In this document: piece by piece, positions 21,809 through 31,584 of the stretch | Position numbering within the stretch: the first letter of the stretch is position 1 | Layout of the letters: the number at the start of each line of letters is the position of its first letter | Assembly (NCBI GenBank): GCA_016870355.1 | Contig: VGBR01000001.1 | Location: 183,574 to 247,573, forward strand | Length of the DNA: 64,000 nt | Direction of reading: 5' to 3' | From: Actinomycetota bacterium | Lineage (GTDB): Bacteria; Actinomycetota; Acidimicrobiia; IMCC26256; PALSA-555 | Notes under the pieces: model-generated | What the model was told of the DNA's origin: nothing | Database searches by the model: none | What the model saw: only the letters and a program-made list of their open reading frames with translations | Made by a program: the position numbers and the translations under genes

Positions 21809-22593
21809 ACGCCGACCGCGTGCTTGCCATCTCGCGCCGTCAGTTCTACGTGCTGTGGCGCGCGCCGCAACGGTGGTTCGACATGGTCGTGTGGCCCGTC
21901 GTCGACGCCGTGCTCTTCGGCGCGATCGGGATCTACTTCGGACAGCAGCAAGGCGGCACCGCCGCGAGCGTCGCGTTCCTGCTCTCCGGGATCATCCTCT
22001 TCCATGTCGTCTTTCAGGCCGAGGTGAGCGTCGCGACCGGGTTCCTCGAGGAGACGTGGTCGAGCAACCTGCTCAACCTGATGGTGACGCCGCTCTCGGA
22101 GCTCGAGTACGGCGCCGGTGTCGCGCTGTTCGGACTGGCGAAGCTCCTGATCGGCGTGTCGTTGGCCGCGGTCGTGGCGTTCGCGCTGTTCGCGTTCGAG
22201 ATCACGAGCCTGGGCTTGTCACTCATCCCCTTGGCCGCCGTGCTGATCGTCGTCGGTTGGGCGGTCGCGCTCGTCGTGATCGGGCTCATCCTGCGGGTCG
22301 GGCAGGGCGCCGAGATGATGACGTGGGGCTTCATCGCGCTGCTGCTGCCGCTCTCGGGGATCTTCTACCCGGTGCGGGCGCTCCCCGACGTGCTCCAGCC
22401 GATCGCGCAGGCGCTGCCGACCACGCACGTGTTCGCGGCCGCGCACAAGGTTGTGAACGGGCATCCACTTCCCTGGGGCGAAGTCGGCATCGCCGCCGGA
22501 GGAGCCGTGGCGCTCTCGGCCCTCTCGGTCTGGTACATGACGCGGATGCTCGCGACGTTCCGCAAGCGGGGCTACATCTCACGTCACATGTAG
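21805..22593 (+). CDS. ABC-2 type transporter permease
   Basis: Six hydrophobic segments, overlaps the ATPase gene. Confidence 0.9.
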   Translation: MNADRVLAISRRQFYVLWRAPQRWFDMVVWPVVDAVLFGAIGIYFGQQQGGTAASVAFLLSGIILFHVVFQAEVSVATGFLEETWSSNLLNLMVTPLSELEYGAGVALFGLAKLLIGVSLAAVVAFALFAFEITSLGLSLIPLAAVLIVVGWAVALVVIGLILRVGQGAEMMTWGFIALLLPLSGIFYPVRALPDVLQPIAQALPTTHVFAAAHKVVNGHPLPWGEVGIAAGGAVALSALSVWYMTRMLATFRKRGYISRHM

Positions 22594-22599
22594 TCAGGG

Positions 22600-22622
22600 C
22601 GGGGAGGGCAGGCCCTCCCGGC
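22600..22622. terminator. Hairpin between convergent ABC permease and arfB-like gene
   Basis: cgggagggcaggccctcccg-type inverted repeat (ggggaggg/ccctccc). Confidence 0.5.
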
Positions 22623-22711
22623 TGACTCTCCCGGCGCGGCCCGCCCCTCGACTCTGGTAGGTCCGGGGCGGCAAGGCCACCCCGGGGCGGAACCGATGGC
22701 TTCGTCCGGGA

Positions 22712-23122
22712 TCAGTCGTCTCGAGTCGGGCGTTGCCGACGACGCTTCAGCTCACCGCGTCGATGCTTGGTGTCGAGGCGACGTTGCTTGGCTGATCGGG
22801 ACGGGCGGGTTGCCCGCCGCGGCGTCTGCACTCGGAGTCCTTCGGCCAGCTTTGAGCGCAGGCGCTCCAGCGCGAGCTCACGGTTGCGGGCTTGAGAACG
22901 GGAGTCGGCGGCGGTTGCCCGCACGACCGGCCCGAGTCGCTCCAGGAGACGGGCGCGCTGGCGCGGGCCCAGCGATGCCGACTCCTCGACGTCGAAGCGC
23001 ACCTCGACGCGCGTGTCAGAGGTGTTGGCGTGCTGTCCACCGGGTCCGCCCGAGCGACTCGTGTGCCACTCCAGCTCGCCGAGGTCGATGCGGCACGACG
23101 AGGTGACCCGCAGCTCGCTCAT
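22712..23122 (-). CDS. arfB: Peptidyl-tRNA hydrolase / release-factor-like ArfB (RF-1 domain)
   Basis: SRSGGPGGQHANTSDTRVEVRFDV GGQ motif; basic tail. Confidence 0.9.
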   Translation of the reverse strand: MSELRVTSSCRIDLGELEWHTSRSGGPGGQHANTSDTRVEVRFDVEESASLGPRQRARLLERLGPVVRATAADSRSQARNRELALERLRSKLAEGLRVQTPRRATRPSRSAKQRRLDTKHRRGELKRRRQRPTRDD

Positions 23123-23131
23123 CCTCGTCCG

Positions 23132-24193
23132 TCACCCTCGTAGCTGGGGATCGGCCGACTTCGCAGCCCGGTCGAGCGCAGCGTCGGCGAGCGCGATCAC
23201 GCCGAGACCCATCTGCTCGAAGCCCTCGCCCAGCGTCTTGCCCATCAGGAACCGGGCGTTGATGCCTTCGAGGATGACCGCGAGCTTGTAGAGCGCGAAC
23301 ACGACGTAGAAGTCGAGATGCTGGATCGATCGGCCAGACCGTTCGGCATACCGCTCGACCACCTCGTCGATCGAGATGAAGCCCGGTACTTGCGACACCC
23401 CTTGGGTGGAGCTCAACGCGATGTCCGACCCGCCGGCGCCCCAGTACACGAGCAACAACGCGACATCCGTGAGCGGATCGCCGAGCGTCGACATCTCCCA
23501 GTCGAGGACGGCGACGATCTTCCCTGCATCGTCGGGAGCAAGCATGGTGTTGTCGAGGCGGTAGTCGCCGTGCACGATCGTCGGCGGGCCCGATTCCGGC
23601 AGCGCCGCGTCGAGTCGGCGCGCGATCTCGTCGATTTGGGGAAGCTCCCTTGTCTTGTTCGCCTGCCACTGCTTGCCCCACCGAGCGACGTTGCGGGCCA
23701 GGAAGCCCTCGGGGCGGCCGAACTCGCCGAGGCCGGCGTCGAGGTAGTCGACGTCGTGGAGGTCGGCGAGCACATCGACGAGCGCGTGCGAGCACCGTCG
23801 GGCGTCGTCCTCGTTGAGCGTGGCGATCTCGTCGAGGTCGCGCAGCACGCGGCCGTCGACCTTCTCCATGACGTAGAACGGCGCGCCGGTGACGTCAGGG
23901 TCATCGCACGCGGCGAACATCCTGGGAACGGGAACGGCGGTCCCCGCGAGCGAGGCCATCACCCGGTACTCGCGACCCATGTCGTGCGCGGTGGCCACGA
24001 CGTGTCCCAGCGGTGGGCGTCGGAGCACCCACGTGGAGCTGCCGTCGGTGACTGCGTAGGTGAGGTTCGAGCGGCCGCCGGCGATCAGCTCGGCGTTGAG
24101 CGGCGCGCCGGTCGCGCCATCAACATGCTCAGCGAACCACGGCGCGAGGACGTCGAGATCTACCCCATCAGGAGCGGGGGTGGAGCTGGTCAC
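23132..24193 (-). CDS. Aminoglycoside phosphotransferase-like kinase (ACAD10/APH family)
   Basis: IAGGRSNLTYAV; IVHGDYRLDNTMLAPDDAGKIVAVLDWEMSTLGDPLTDVALLLVYW. Confidence 0.93.
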   Translation of the reverse strand: MTSSTPAPDGVDLDVLAPWFAEHVDGATGAPLNAELIAGGRSNLTYAVTDGSSTWVLRRPPLGHVVATAHDMGREYRVMASLAGTAVPVPRMFAACDDPDVTGAPFYVMEKVDGRVLRDLDEIATLNEDDARRCSHALVDVLADLHDVDYLDAGLGEFGRPEGFLARNVARWGKQWQANKTRELPQIDEIARRLDAALPESGPPTIVHGDYRLDNTMLAPDDAGKIVAVLDWEMSTLGDPLTDVALLLVYWGAGGSDIALSSTQGVSQVPGFISIDEVVERYAERSGRSIQHLDFYVVFALYKLAVILEGINARFLMGKTLGEGFEQMGLGVIALADAALDRAAKSADPQLRG

Positions 24194-24249
24194 GCGCCGC
24201 AGGGTAGCGGCGGCTTCGCAGAGAGTTCTACGGTGAACGAAGGTGTGAC

Positions 24250-24606
24250 TCAGGCGACGCGGGACTCGCGCGGCTTCACCGGCTTGCCTGCGCCCTTCGG
24301 GTAGCGCGCCACCCGTCCGACCGGCATGTCGACGCGGTAGCCCGCCGCGGCGCGCTCCTCTTCGGACTCGCCGCCCCAGTAGCCGTACTCGCGGTTCTCG
24401 CGTGCCCACTCACGGCACGGATGCAGCACCTCACAGCTCCGACAGATCGACCGCGCCCGCGCTTCGCGCAGGATGCGGGTTTCGGGGCGCTCGCCGGCCG
24501 GCGCGAAGAACACGTCGGTCTGGCCGATGCACGCAGCATCGGCGGTCCAGGCCAAGGGCCCCGTGAAGATGAGGTTCGAGATCGTCTCCGCCGCCACGAA
24601 CACCAT
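24250..24606 (-). CDS. WhiB-family iron-sulfur regulator
   Basis: C..CxxC..C pattern (DAACIGQ..CRSCEVLHPC), REYGYWGGESEEER, basic C-terminus. Confidence 0.93.
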   Translation of the reverse strand: MVFVAAETISNLIFTGPLAWTADAACIGQTDVFFAPAGERPETRILREARARSICRSCEVLHPCREWARENREYGYWGGESEEERAAAGYRVDMPVGRVARYPKGAGKPVKPRESRVA

Positions 24607-24703
24607 CGTGCACCGCGCGCCACCAATCTGTCCAACAGGTACAAGTGATATGCTCCATCGGTCTCACAGATGGATAGGCGAGACCGACGGAAGGCAGGGC
24701 GAG

Positions 24704-25597
24704 GTGGAGCTGCGCCACCTGGAGACCCTCTTGGCCATCGCCGAGGAGGGATCGTTCACGGCGGCCGCCGACGTGCTGGCGACCGTGCAGTCGAACGTCT
24801 CCGATCAGGTGCGCCAGCTCGAGACCGAGCTCGGCGCGTCGCTCCTCGTGCGCAGCCGCCGCGGCGCCGAGCCCACCGAGTCCGGGGAGGTCGTGCTCGA
24901 GCGGGCCCGGCGCATCCGCCGCGAGGTCGAGGCGATGCGCACCGACCTGGCGATGCTCCAAGGTCTCGAGGTCGGTGCGTCGAGCTTCGGCATCGTCGGT
25001 ACGGCGAGCCGATGGGTGGTGCCGCAGCTCGTCGCCAGCCTGCGCGAACGCGCGCCTGGCATCCGTCTGCTCGTGAACGAGGCCGCGTCCGAGCGCCTCA
25101 TGAGCGAGGTGCTCGCGGGCGAGCTCTCGCAAGCGCTCGTCACCGAGCCCGTGAGCGACCGCCGGCTCGTGAGCGAGACCGTCTTCGAAGAGGCGTTGGT
25201 CGCGGTCGTCCCGCGTGACGTGCAGATGCCCGCTCCGCCTGTGCCGCTGGCCGCGGTCGCGAGCCTTGGCATGGTCATGCCGCCGCGAGCGAACCCGTTG
25301 CGGCACGAGGTCGAAGCGGCTGCCGCCGCGCAGCGCGTCGACCTCCCGATCGTCGTCGAAGTCGAGGGCATCCGGCTCGTCGCCGATCTGGTCGCGGCGG
25401 GCGTCGGTGCGTCGGTGCTGCCCGAGATGGCGGTGCCTGGCGATCTCACCGTCCGGGTGATGCCGATCGCGGGGATGCCGCCGCGCCGCCTGGCCATCGT
25501 GAACGCACGCGATGCCCAGCTGTCGTTCGCCGACCGAGCGGTGCGGGAGACGACGCTCGAGGTCGTGGCCCAGCGCGCCCGCCCGGTCGCTCGGTAG
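24704..25597 (+). CDS. LysR-family transcriptional regulator
   Basis: VELRHLETLLAIAEEGSFTAAADVLATVQSNVSDQVRQLETELGASLLVRSRR. Confidence 0.93.
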   Translation: MELRHLETLLAIAEEGSFTAAADVLATVQSNVSDQVRQLETELGASLLVRSRRGAEPTESGEVVLERARRIRREVEAMRTDLAMLQGLEVGASSFGIVGTASRWVVPQLVASLRERAPGIRLLVNEAASERLMSEVLAGELSQALVTEPVSDRRLVSETVFEEALVAVVPRDVQMPAPPVPLAAVASLGMVMPPRANPLRHEVEAAAAAQRVDLPIVVEVEGIRLVADLVAAGVGASVLPEMAVPGDLTVRVMPIAGMPPRRLAIVNARDAQLSFADRAVRETTLEVVAQRARPVAR

Positions 25598-25631
25598 ATT
25601 TCCCGCCACTTCGAGCGGGGGAGGCGGCCAC

Positions 25632-25874
25632 ATGGTCGAGAGCACGACACCGAACACAGCGGCCACGGGATGGCGACCGAACCGTCGTCAGATCACGATC
25701 GGGATCCTGGTCCTGATCGTGGCGATCTTCGGTGCGGTGAACTTCGAGGAGACGCCGATCGACTTCCTGATCAAGACGGTCAGCGTGCAGCTCGTCTTCG
25801 TGATCGCGGGATGTGCGCTGCTCGGCTTCCTTGCCGGCTTCCTCTTCGCGCGGCACCTCGAGAAGAAGGACTGA
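25632..25874 (+). CDS. LapA/DUF1049-like small membrane protein
   Basis: 80 aa, two TM segments, FLFARHLEKKD end. Confidence 0.7.
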   Translation: MVESTTPNTAATGWRPNRRQITIGILVLIVAIFGAVNFEETPIDFLIKTVSVQLVFVIAGCALLGFLAGFLFARHLEKKD

Positions 25875-25887
25875 GCGCTCCGGCCTC

Positions 25888-26691
25888 CTACGAGGCTGGA
25901 CTCACGACGACGCGGGCCCCGGCGATGTCGAGCTCGCGCGCCTGACCCGGACCTTCCACCTCGAGCCGATCGATCCTGGCCGGTCGGTCACCCTGGGCAC
26001 CCGCCAGTTCTTCGAGACGGATGCAGCTGCCGCCTGCCCACACCAGATCGATCCAGTCCTGCCCGTCGGGACTCTGCCCACGAGCACGCTCGGTGCCTTC
26101 GAGGAGATCGGTGAAGAAGGACGTGGTCGCCGCGAGGTCCGGCGTGGCCATCACGATCCGGCGCAGGTAGCTGCGCTCCGATGCACGCGGTGGCGTGTCC
26201 GGCCACCACTGCTCGCCACCCTCGCCCTCCATGAGCCGCGCCCCCTGCGTCTCGACGTACGCGTAGTCGTCGAGCGGAGACTTGCCGGGCACCGACGACT
26301 CGGCGAGCTGCACGACCGTGCCGTGCGCGTCGCGGGGTTGCAGGAACGCCTCCATCCACACCGGAGAGGAGAGGTCGATGCCCACCGCCGTGAGCCCGGC
26401 CTGCTCGACGCGCGCCAACATCGCCTCGAGGTCGTCGACCTTGAACGTGAGGTGGTGCGGACCCTGACCGTGCCGGTCGACGAACCGGGCGAGGAAGTCG
26501 TTCTCCTCGGTGCGCCATGGCTCGAGGAGCTCGACCTTCATGCCCGAATCGCCGTCGCCGACGTGGACCTGCATCGGCCGGTAGCCGATGGCCAAGCCGC
26601 CCGACAGCACCGTGGCGCCGAGCTCACCTACCAGCAAAGCCAGCGGCGGTCCCGCGTCGCGCGTCGCCAACGCGACGTGATCCAGGTACAT
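25888..26691 (-). CDS. Glyoxalase/VOC family protein
   Basis: MYLDHVALATRDAG; GPHHLTFKVDDLEAMLARVEQAGL. Confidence 0.88.
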   Translation of the reverse strand: MYLDHVALATRDAGPPLALLVGELGATVLSGGLAIGYRPMQVHVGDGDSGMKVELLEPWRTEENDFLARFVDRHGQGPHHLTFKVDDLEAMLARVEQAGLTAVGIDLSSPVWMEAFLQPRDAHGTVVQLAESSVPGKSPLDDYAYVETQGARLMEGEGGEQWWPDTPPRASERSYLRRIVMATPDLAATTSFFTDLLEGTERARGQSPDGQDWIDLVWAGGSCIRLEELAGAQGDRPARIDRLEVEGPGQARELDIAGARVVVSPAS

Positions 26692-26713
26692 CCTCAGTCC
26701 TCCGGCAAGGTGA

Positions 26714-27535
26714 TCAGACCGACGCGGGTTCGCGCTCACGCGCGGGTGACGGCGGGTCGTGCGGTGACGCGCGTCCAGCGCGGGTGATGGCGCGGGCGAT
26801 GAGATAGCCGAATCCGAGGACCACGAAGCCGCCGACCACGTCGAGGAAGAAGTGGTTGGCGGTGAGCACGATCGAGATCACCGTGCCGACGGGGTACAAG
26901 CCCGCGAGCACCTTCGCCCAAGTTCGACGTACTCGCGGAACGAGTGCCAGCGCGCACCACAGCGCCCAGGCGCAGTGAACGCTGGGCATCGCGGCGAACT
27001 GGTTCGAGATCTTGTTCACGGCACCGCGGTTGAACGACCAGAACGTCGGATATTGCTCGAGCGTGTCCTGGAAGCCGTAGTGCGACGGCAGGAGCCGGGG
27101 CGGCATGAGCGGCCACAGCGCGAAGCCGATCAACGCGAGACCGGTGCTGATCGCGAGCATGTTGCGCCACAGCGGGTACTCATCGCTGAACTTCCGGTAC
27201 AAGAAGATGAGTACACCGGTCGTGACGATGAAGTGCAACGAACCGTAGAAGTAGTTGCAGGCGATGATCAGCGGCTTGTACTGGAGCGCCCACTCCTGCA
27301 TCGCTTGCTCGTGGTTGATCCCGAGCGTCTCCTGCCAGCGCATCAGCTTCAGCGCGTTGAGTCGCGCCACCGTCGGGTTCTGCCCGTTGAGGTTCCGGAT
27401 CGTGGAGTAGACGACGTAGAACACGACGGCCGACAGCAGCTCGGCCCACCAGTACGCGACGGTGCCGTCGCTGAGGACTCGCGCGCCGGGGAGGCGTCGG
27501 TGCAGACCGCGCAGCTGCGGCGGGGCGATGCTCAT
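26714..27535 (-). CDS. PAP2-superfamily / inositol phosphorylceramide synthase-like membrane protein
   Basis: QFAAMPSVHCAWALW and TANHFFLDVVGGFVV. Confidence 0.9.
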   Translation of the reverse strand: MSIAPPQLRGLHRRLPGARVLSDGTVAYWWAELLSAVVFYVVYSTIRNLNGQNPTVARLNALKLMRWQETLGINHEQAMQEWALQYKPLIIACNYFYGSLHFIVTTGVLIFLYRKFSDEYPLWRNMLAISTGLALIGFALWPLMPPRLLPSHYGFQDTLEQYPTFWSFNRGAVNKISNQFAAMPSVHCAWALWCALALVPRVRRTWAKVLAGLYPVGTVISIVLTANHFFLDVVGGFVVLGFGYLIARAITRAGRASPHDPPSPAREREPASV

Positions 27536-27548
27536 GATCCAGCCTTGC

Positions 27549-28559
27549 TCACGAGCTTCCCGCCACCGGCGCGGTCACCTTGTGATCGCGGTCGTGGTGT
27601 CCGAACACGAAGGCCGGCGCGGCCGCCAGGCTGACGATCACCGTCATCGCGTACCAGAGCAACCCGACCGCGACGGACTGCGCGGTGGGCACGCCGCCAC
27701 TCAGTGGGTGCCACAGGAGCGCGAGCGTGCCTTCCCGCACGCCGAGTCCGCTGAGCGAGATCGGCAGCACCTGCACCATGGCGACCGCGGGGACGAACGC
27801 CAGGATCGACGCATTGGAGATCGTGAGCCCGATCGTGTGCACCGCGCAGTACACGGCGATGACGACGGAGAGCTGGTACGCGACGGCGGCGCCGAGCGCG
27901 CCCCAGGCGTCGCGTGGGTCGCGACGCAGGCGGTCGACGCCCACGTGCACGATGCCGATGTAGCGCATCCAGTTCTCGTGGTCCTTGAAGCGACCGGCGA
28001 GCTTCGGACTCCCGGCGAGCAGGAGGATCACCCCGAGGATGGCCAGTGTGCTCCCCGCGATCACGACCGCGATCCACGAGCGGCCCTTCTCCAGGAGGCT
28101 GGGCTCGATGAGGAACCCGACGAACGTCAAGACGGGGAGCGCGAAGAACCCGGTGAGCCGTTCGATCACGACCGACGCGAAGGCCACTTCGGTCGGACCC
28201 ACGTCGCGTGCGCAACGGCTGACCCGCAGCACGTCACCGCCGATGGTGGACGGGAGCGCGTTGCCCACGAACTGACCGGCGAGATAGTGCTTCAGGAGCG
28301 TGCGCAGCGGCACCTGCGCGCCGTACACGGCGAGCACGCGCTGCCACCGCCACGAAGCGAGCAGGAAGCTCAGGCCCATGATTGCGATGCCCGAGCACAA
28401 GAACGCGAGCGCGCCGGGCAGGCTGCGGTCGTCCGGCAGCAGGTCGTCCGCGTCGAACTTCGTGATGAGCACGGCGAGCAGCACCGCGCTGACGGCGAGA
28501 CGAACCCACTTCACCCAGGGGCGGTGGGGGCGCGTCGCAGCCGTCGTCGAAAGCGCCAT
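27549..28559 (-). CDS. Lysylphosphatidylglycerol synthase TM-region (YbhN/AglD) protein
   Basis: Multiple TMs; NALPSTIGGDVLRVSRCARDVG; PISLSGLGVREGTLALL. Confidence 0.9.
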   Translation of the reverse strand: MALSTTAATRPHRPWVKWVRLAVSAVLLAVLITKFDADDLLPDDRSLPGALAFLCSGIAIMGLSFLLASWRWQRVLAVYGAQVPLRTLLKHYLAGQFVGNALPSTIGGDVLRVSRCARDVGPTEVAFASVVIERLTGFFALPVLTFVGFLIEPSLLEKGRSWIAVVIAGSTLAILGVILLLAGSPKLAGRFKDHENWMRYIGIVHVGVDRLRRDPRDAWGALGAAVAYQLSVVIAVYCAVHTIGLTISNASILAFVPAVAMVQVLPISLSGLGVREGTLALLWHPLSGGVPTAQSVAVGLLWYAMTVIVSLAAAPAFVFGHHDRDHKVTAPVAGSS

Positions 28560-28658
28560 GGCTCCTTAGACTACGAGGCGTCCGGCGGGCTCCGTCAGGC
28601 GACCCGCCCACGAGGCTGTCGTCGGTGCGCGGATCGCACTCCCAGTACGGTCGCGGCG

Positions 28659-29489
28659 GTGCGGAACGACGTGACGACCGACGACGGCGTGCGCTTGGCG
28701 GTGGAGGTGCATGGCGAAGGCCCCCCGCTGCTGATCGTCCACGGCTTCACGGGCGCCAAGGAGGACTTCGCGGACCACGTGTCCGCGTTGGCCCGGTTCG
28801 CGACCGTGGCGCGGTTCGACCATCGCGGCCACGGGGAGAGCGACAAGCCCGATCACGCCGACGCGTACTCGCTCGATCGCCTCGCGGCCGACGTGCTCCA
28901 GGTCGCCGATGCGCTCGGCTTCTCCCGGTTCCGCCTGCTCGGGTGGTCGATGGGTGGCATGGCCGCGCGGCAAGTCGTTCTCGCGCATCCCGATCGAGTG
29001 GACGCGCTCGTGCTCATGGGCACCTCGCCGGGCTGCCCGAGTGGGGTCGACCCCGACATGGTGGAGATGGGCGCGGCCGTCGCGCTCACCGAAGGGATGG
29101 TCGTGGTGCGTCAGCTCCTCGACGAGCTCGATCCGCTGGGCACACCGGCCGACCAGCGCCTCAAGAAGGAACGGCCGGGCCACCTCGAGTACCAGCGCAA
29201 GAACTTCTTCGCGGTGCCGCCGGTTGCCTACGCCGCGCTGATCCAGGAGATCGCACACCAGCCCAACCAGCTCTCGGAGCTGGGCTCGGTCACGTGCCCG
29301 ACGCTCGTGATCGTCGGCGAGCAGGACGAACCGTTCCTCACCGACTGTCACGCGATCGCGTCGACCATTCCGGACGCGGAGCTCGTCGTGGTCCCCGACG
29401 CCGGTCACGCGCCGCAGTTCGAGAACCCCGACGTCTACCTGTCTGCAGTCCAAGGCTTCATCCGCGCACATGTGGGTGTGGAGGCCTGA
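28659..29489 (+). CDS. Alpha/beta hydrolase
   Basis: LLIVHGFTGAKEDF; RLLGWSMGGMAA; GTG start. Confidence 0.93.
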   Translation: MRNDVTTDDGVRLAVEVHGEGPPLLIVHGFTGAKEDFADHVSALARFATVARFDHRGHGESDKPDHADAYSLDRLAADVLQVADALGFSRFRLLGWSMGGMAARQVVLAHPDRVDALVLMGTSPGCPSGVDPDMVEMGAAVALTEGMVVVRQLLDELDPLGTPADQRLKKERPGHLEYQRKNFFAVPPVAYAALIQEIAHQPNQLSELGSVTCPTLVIVGEQDEPFLTDCHAIASTIPDAELVVVPDAGHAPQFENPDVYLSAVQGFIRAHVGVEA

Positions 29490-29491
29490 AG

Positions 29492-31129
29492 GTGAGTGAC
29501 GTGAAGCCTGCGGGGGAGGTCGCCGCCGAGACCTTGAAGGTGCACGGTGTCGACATGCTCTTCACCTTGAGCGGCGGTCACCTTTTCCCGCTCTACGACG
29601 GCTGCGTGAAGCACGACGTGGCACTGGTCGACACCCGTCACGAGCAGACCGCCGCGTTCGCCGCGGAAGGTTGGGCGAAGGTGACCCGCCGCGTCGGTGT
29701 CGCGGCGCTCACTGCGGGTCCCGGTGTGACGAACGGAGTGAGCGCGATCACCAGCGCACACCTCAACGGATCGCCGCTGCTCGTGATCGGTGGACGCGCG
29801 CCGCAAGCGCGGTGGGGATCAGGCTCGTTGCAGGAGCTCGACCACGTGCCGATCGTGGCGTCGGTGACGAAGCACGCGGCGACGCTCGAGGACGGCGACG
29901 CGGTGGCGACCGGTCTCGACGCGGCATTGCGTACGGCGCGCACACCGCACCGCGGCCCCGCATTCGTGGACATTCCTCTCGACGGGTGGGGTGGAACGGA
30001 GTCGCCGGTGCCGAACGCACCCGACGCAGGTGCACTTGCGGGCGCGGCGCCGGATCCGGACGCGGTCGCACGCGTCGCCGATCTCCTTGCCAAGTCGGCG
30101 CGACCCGTCTTGATGGTGGGTGGCGACGTCTATTGGGCCGGCGCGGAGCATGCGGTGCTCGCGCTCATCGAAGCGGCGAACATCCCGGCGTTTGCGAACG
30201 ACCTCGGCCGCGGGTTGATCCCGGCCGATCACGAGCGCGCTTTCTCGCGTGCGCGCAAGGTTGCGTTCGTGGAAGCCGACCTCGTCGTCGTTGTTGGCAC
30301 GCCACTCGACTTCCGGCTCGGCTTCGGGTCGTTCAACGCACCGGTCGTGCACCTCGCCGACACCGAAGGAGGCGTCGCACCACACGTCGAGCTTGCGGCG
30401 TCCGCGGCCGGCGATCTCAAAGTGATGTTCGAGGCGCTCGCGGAGCAGGTGCCGACGGCGAGCGACGGTGCTGCGCTCAAAGCACGCGGCGACTGGATCG
30501 CGCGTCTGAGGGAGGACGAGCACGCCAGACGGGAGGCTGAGCGTGACACGCTCGAGTCGGATGCGTTCCCGATCCACCCCGCGCGCATCTACGGTGAGCT
30601 GCGCACCCGTCTCGCGCAGGACGCGGTGGTCATCGGCGACGGTGGTGACTTCGTGTCGTACGCGGGCAAGTACGTCGACACCTTCACTCCAGGCTGCTTT
30701 CTCGGGCCTGGCCCCTACGGATGCCTCGGGGCCGGCACCGGGTACGCGCTCGCCGCCGCGCTCGCGTATCCGCAGCGACAGGTGGTGGTGATGTACGGCG
30801 ACGGCGCCATCGGGTTCACCCTCGGCGACCTCGACACACTCGTGCGCCACAACGTGAACGTGACCGCGATCATCGGCAACAACGGGATCTGGGGACTCGA
30901 GAAGCACCCGATGCAGCTGATCTTCGGGTACGACGTCGTGGCCGAGCTGCGTCCGGGTACTCGCTACGACCAGGTGGCCGAAGCGCTTGGCGCGCACGGC
31001 GAGCTGATCGAGCAGCCCGGAGACATCGGCGCAGCGATCGACCGCGGCCTCGCGCATCCGGGCCTGTCGGTGATCAACGTGCTCACCGACCCGGCGGACG
31101 CGTATCCGCGCTCCAGCAATCTCGGTTGA
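29492..31129 (+). CDS. Thiamine-pyrophosphate enzyme, acetolactate synthase / 2-hydroxyacyl-CoA lyase-like
   Basis: HEQTAAFAAEGWAKVTRRVGVAALTAGPGVTNGVSAI; VVMYGDGAIGFTLGDLDTLVRHNVNVTAIIGNNGIWG. Confidence 0.93.
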   Translation: MSDVKPAGEVAAETLKVHGVDMLFTLSGGHLFPLYDGCVKHDVALVDTRHEQTAAFAAEGWAKVTRRVGVAALTAGPGVTNGVSAITSAHLNGSPLLVIGGRAPQARWGSGSLQELDHVPIVASVTKHAATLEDGDAVATGLDAALRTARTPHRGPAFVDIPLDGWGGTESPVPNAPDAGALAGAAPDPDAVARVADLLAKSARPVLMVGGDVYWAGAEHAVLALIEAANIPAFANDLGRGLIPADHERAFSRARKVAFVEADLVVVVGTPLDFRLGFGSFNAPVVHLADTEGGVAPHVELAASAAGDLKVMFEALAEQVPTASDGAALKARGDWIARLREDEHARREAERDTLESDAFPIHPARIYGELRTRLAQDAVVIGDGGDFVSYAGKYVDTFTPGCFLGPGPYGCLGAGTGYALAAALAYPQRQVVVMYGDGAIGFTLGDLDTLVRHNVNVTAIIGNNGIWGLEKHPMQLIFGYDVVAELRPGTRYDQVAEALGAHGELIEQPGDIGAAIDRGLAHPGLSVINVLTDPADAYPRSSNLG

Positions 31130-31131
31130 GT

Positions 31132-31146
31132 CGCGCCGAAGGCGCG
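31132..31146. terminator. Short hairpin between convergent genes
   Basis: cgcgcc-gaa-ggcgcg. Confidence 0.45.
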
Positions 31147-31165
31147 GGAAGGCCGGGAGCCAGGG

Positions 31166-31546
31166 CTAGCTGCCGGCCTTGTCGAGGAATCGGTCTCGTT
31201 CTACGACGACTCTGGTGATGCGGCCGGCGGCGACGAGGCCGCGGCCGTCGCTCACGCTGACTCGGAAGGTGAGGCGGCGGCCTTCGACGGACTCGAGGAT
31301 TGCTTCGGCGTGGACTTGGCCGCCGACCGCGGTGGGAGCGAGGTGGTCCAGTTGGACGCGATACCCGACGGTGGCGCTGTCGTCGTCGAGGTCGTTCGCG
31401 ACGGCTTGCACGGTAGCTTCCTCGGCGAGGTTGACGACGCGGGGCGTCGCCAGCACCGGCACGTCTCCGGTGCCGAGCGCGGTCGCGGTGTCGCTTTCCG
31501 TGACTTCCATGTGTGCAACCGCGGAGAGACCGACGCGCACTGGCAT
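31166..31546 (-). CDS. Hotdog thioesterase, FlK-like
   Basis: VLATPRVVNLAEEATVQAV; GYRVQLDHLAPTAVGGQVHAEAIL. Confidence 0.82.
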   Translation of the reverse strand: MPVRVGLSAVAHMEVTESDTATALGTGDVPVLATPRVVNLAEEATVQAVANDLDDDSATVGYRVQLDHLAPTAVGGQVHAEAILESVEGRRLTFRVSVSDGRGLVAAGRITRVVVERDRFLDKAGS

Positions 31547-31584
31547 TGAAATACCCTAGCGAGACGCAGCGTCGCGCTGGTCGG

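Noticed and set aside
27462-28658. N-terminal part of the 675-aa plus-strand ORF
   Set aside because: Antisense to the PAP2 and YbhN-like genes; only the region from 28659 is a real alpha/beta hydrolase.
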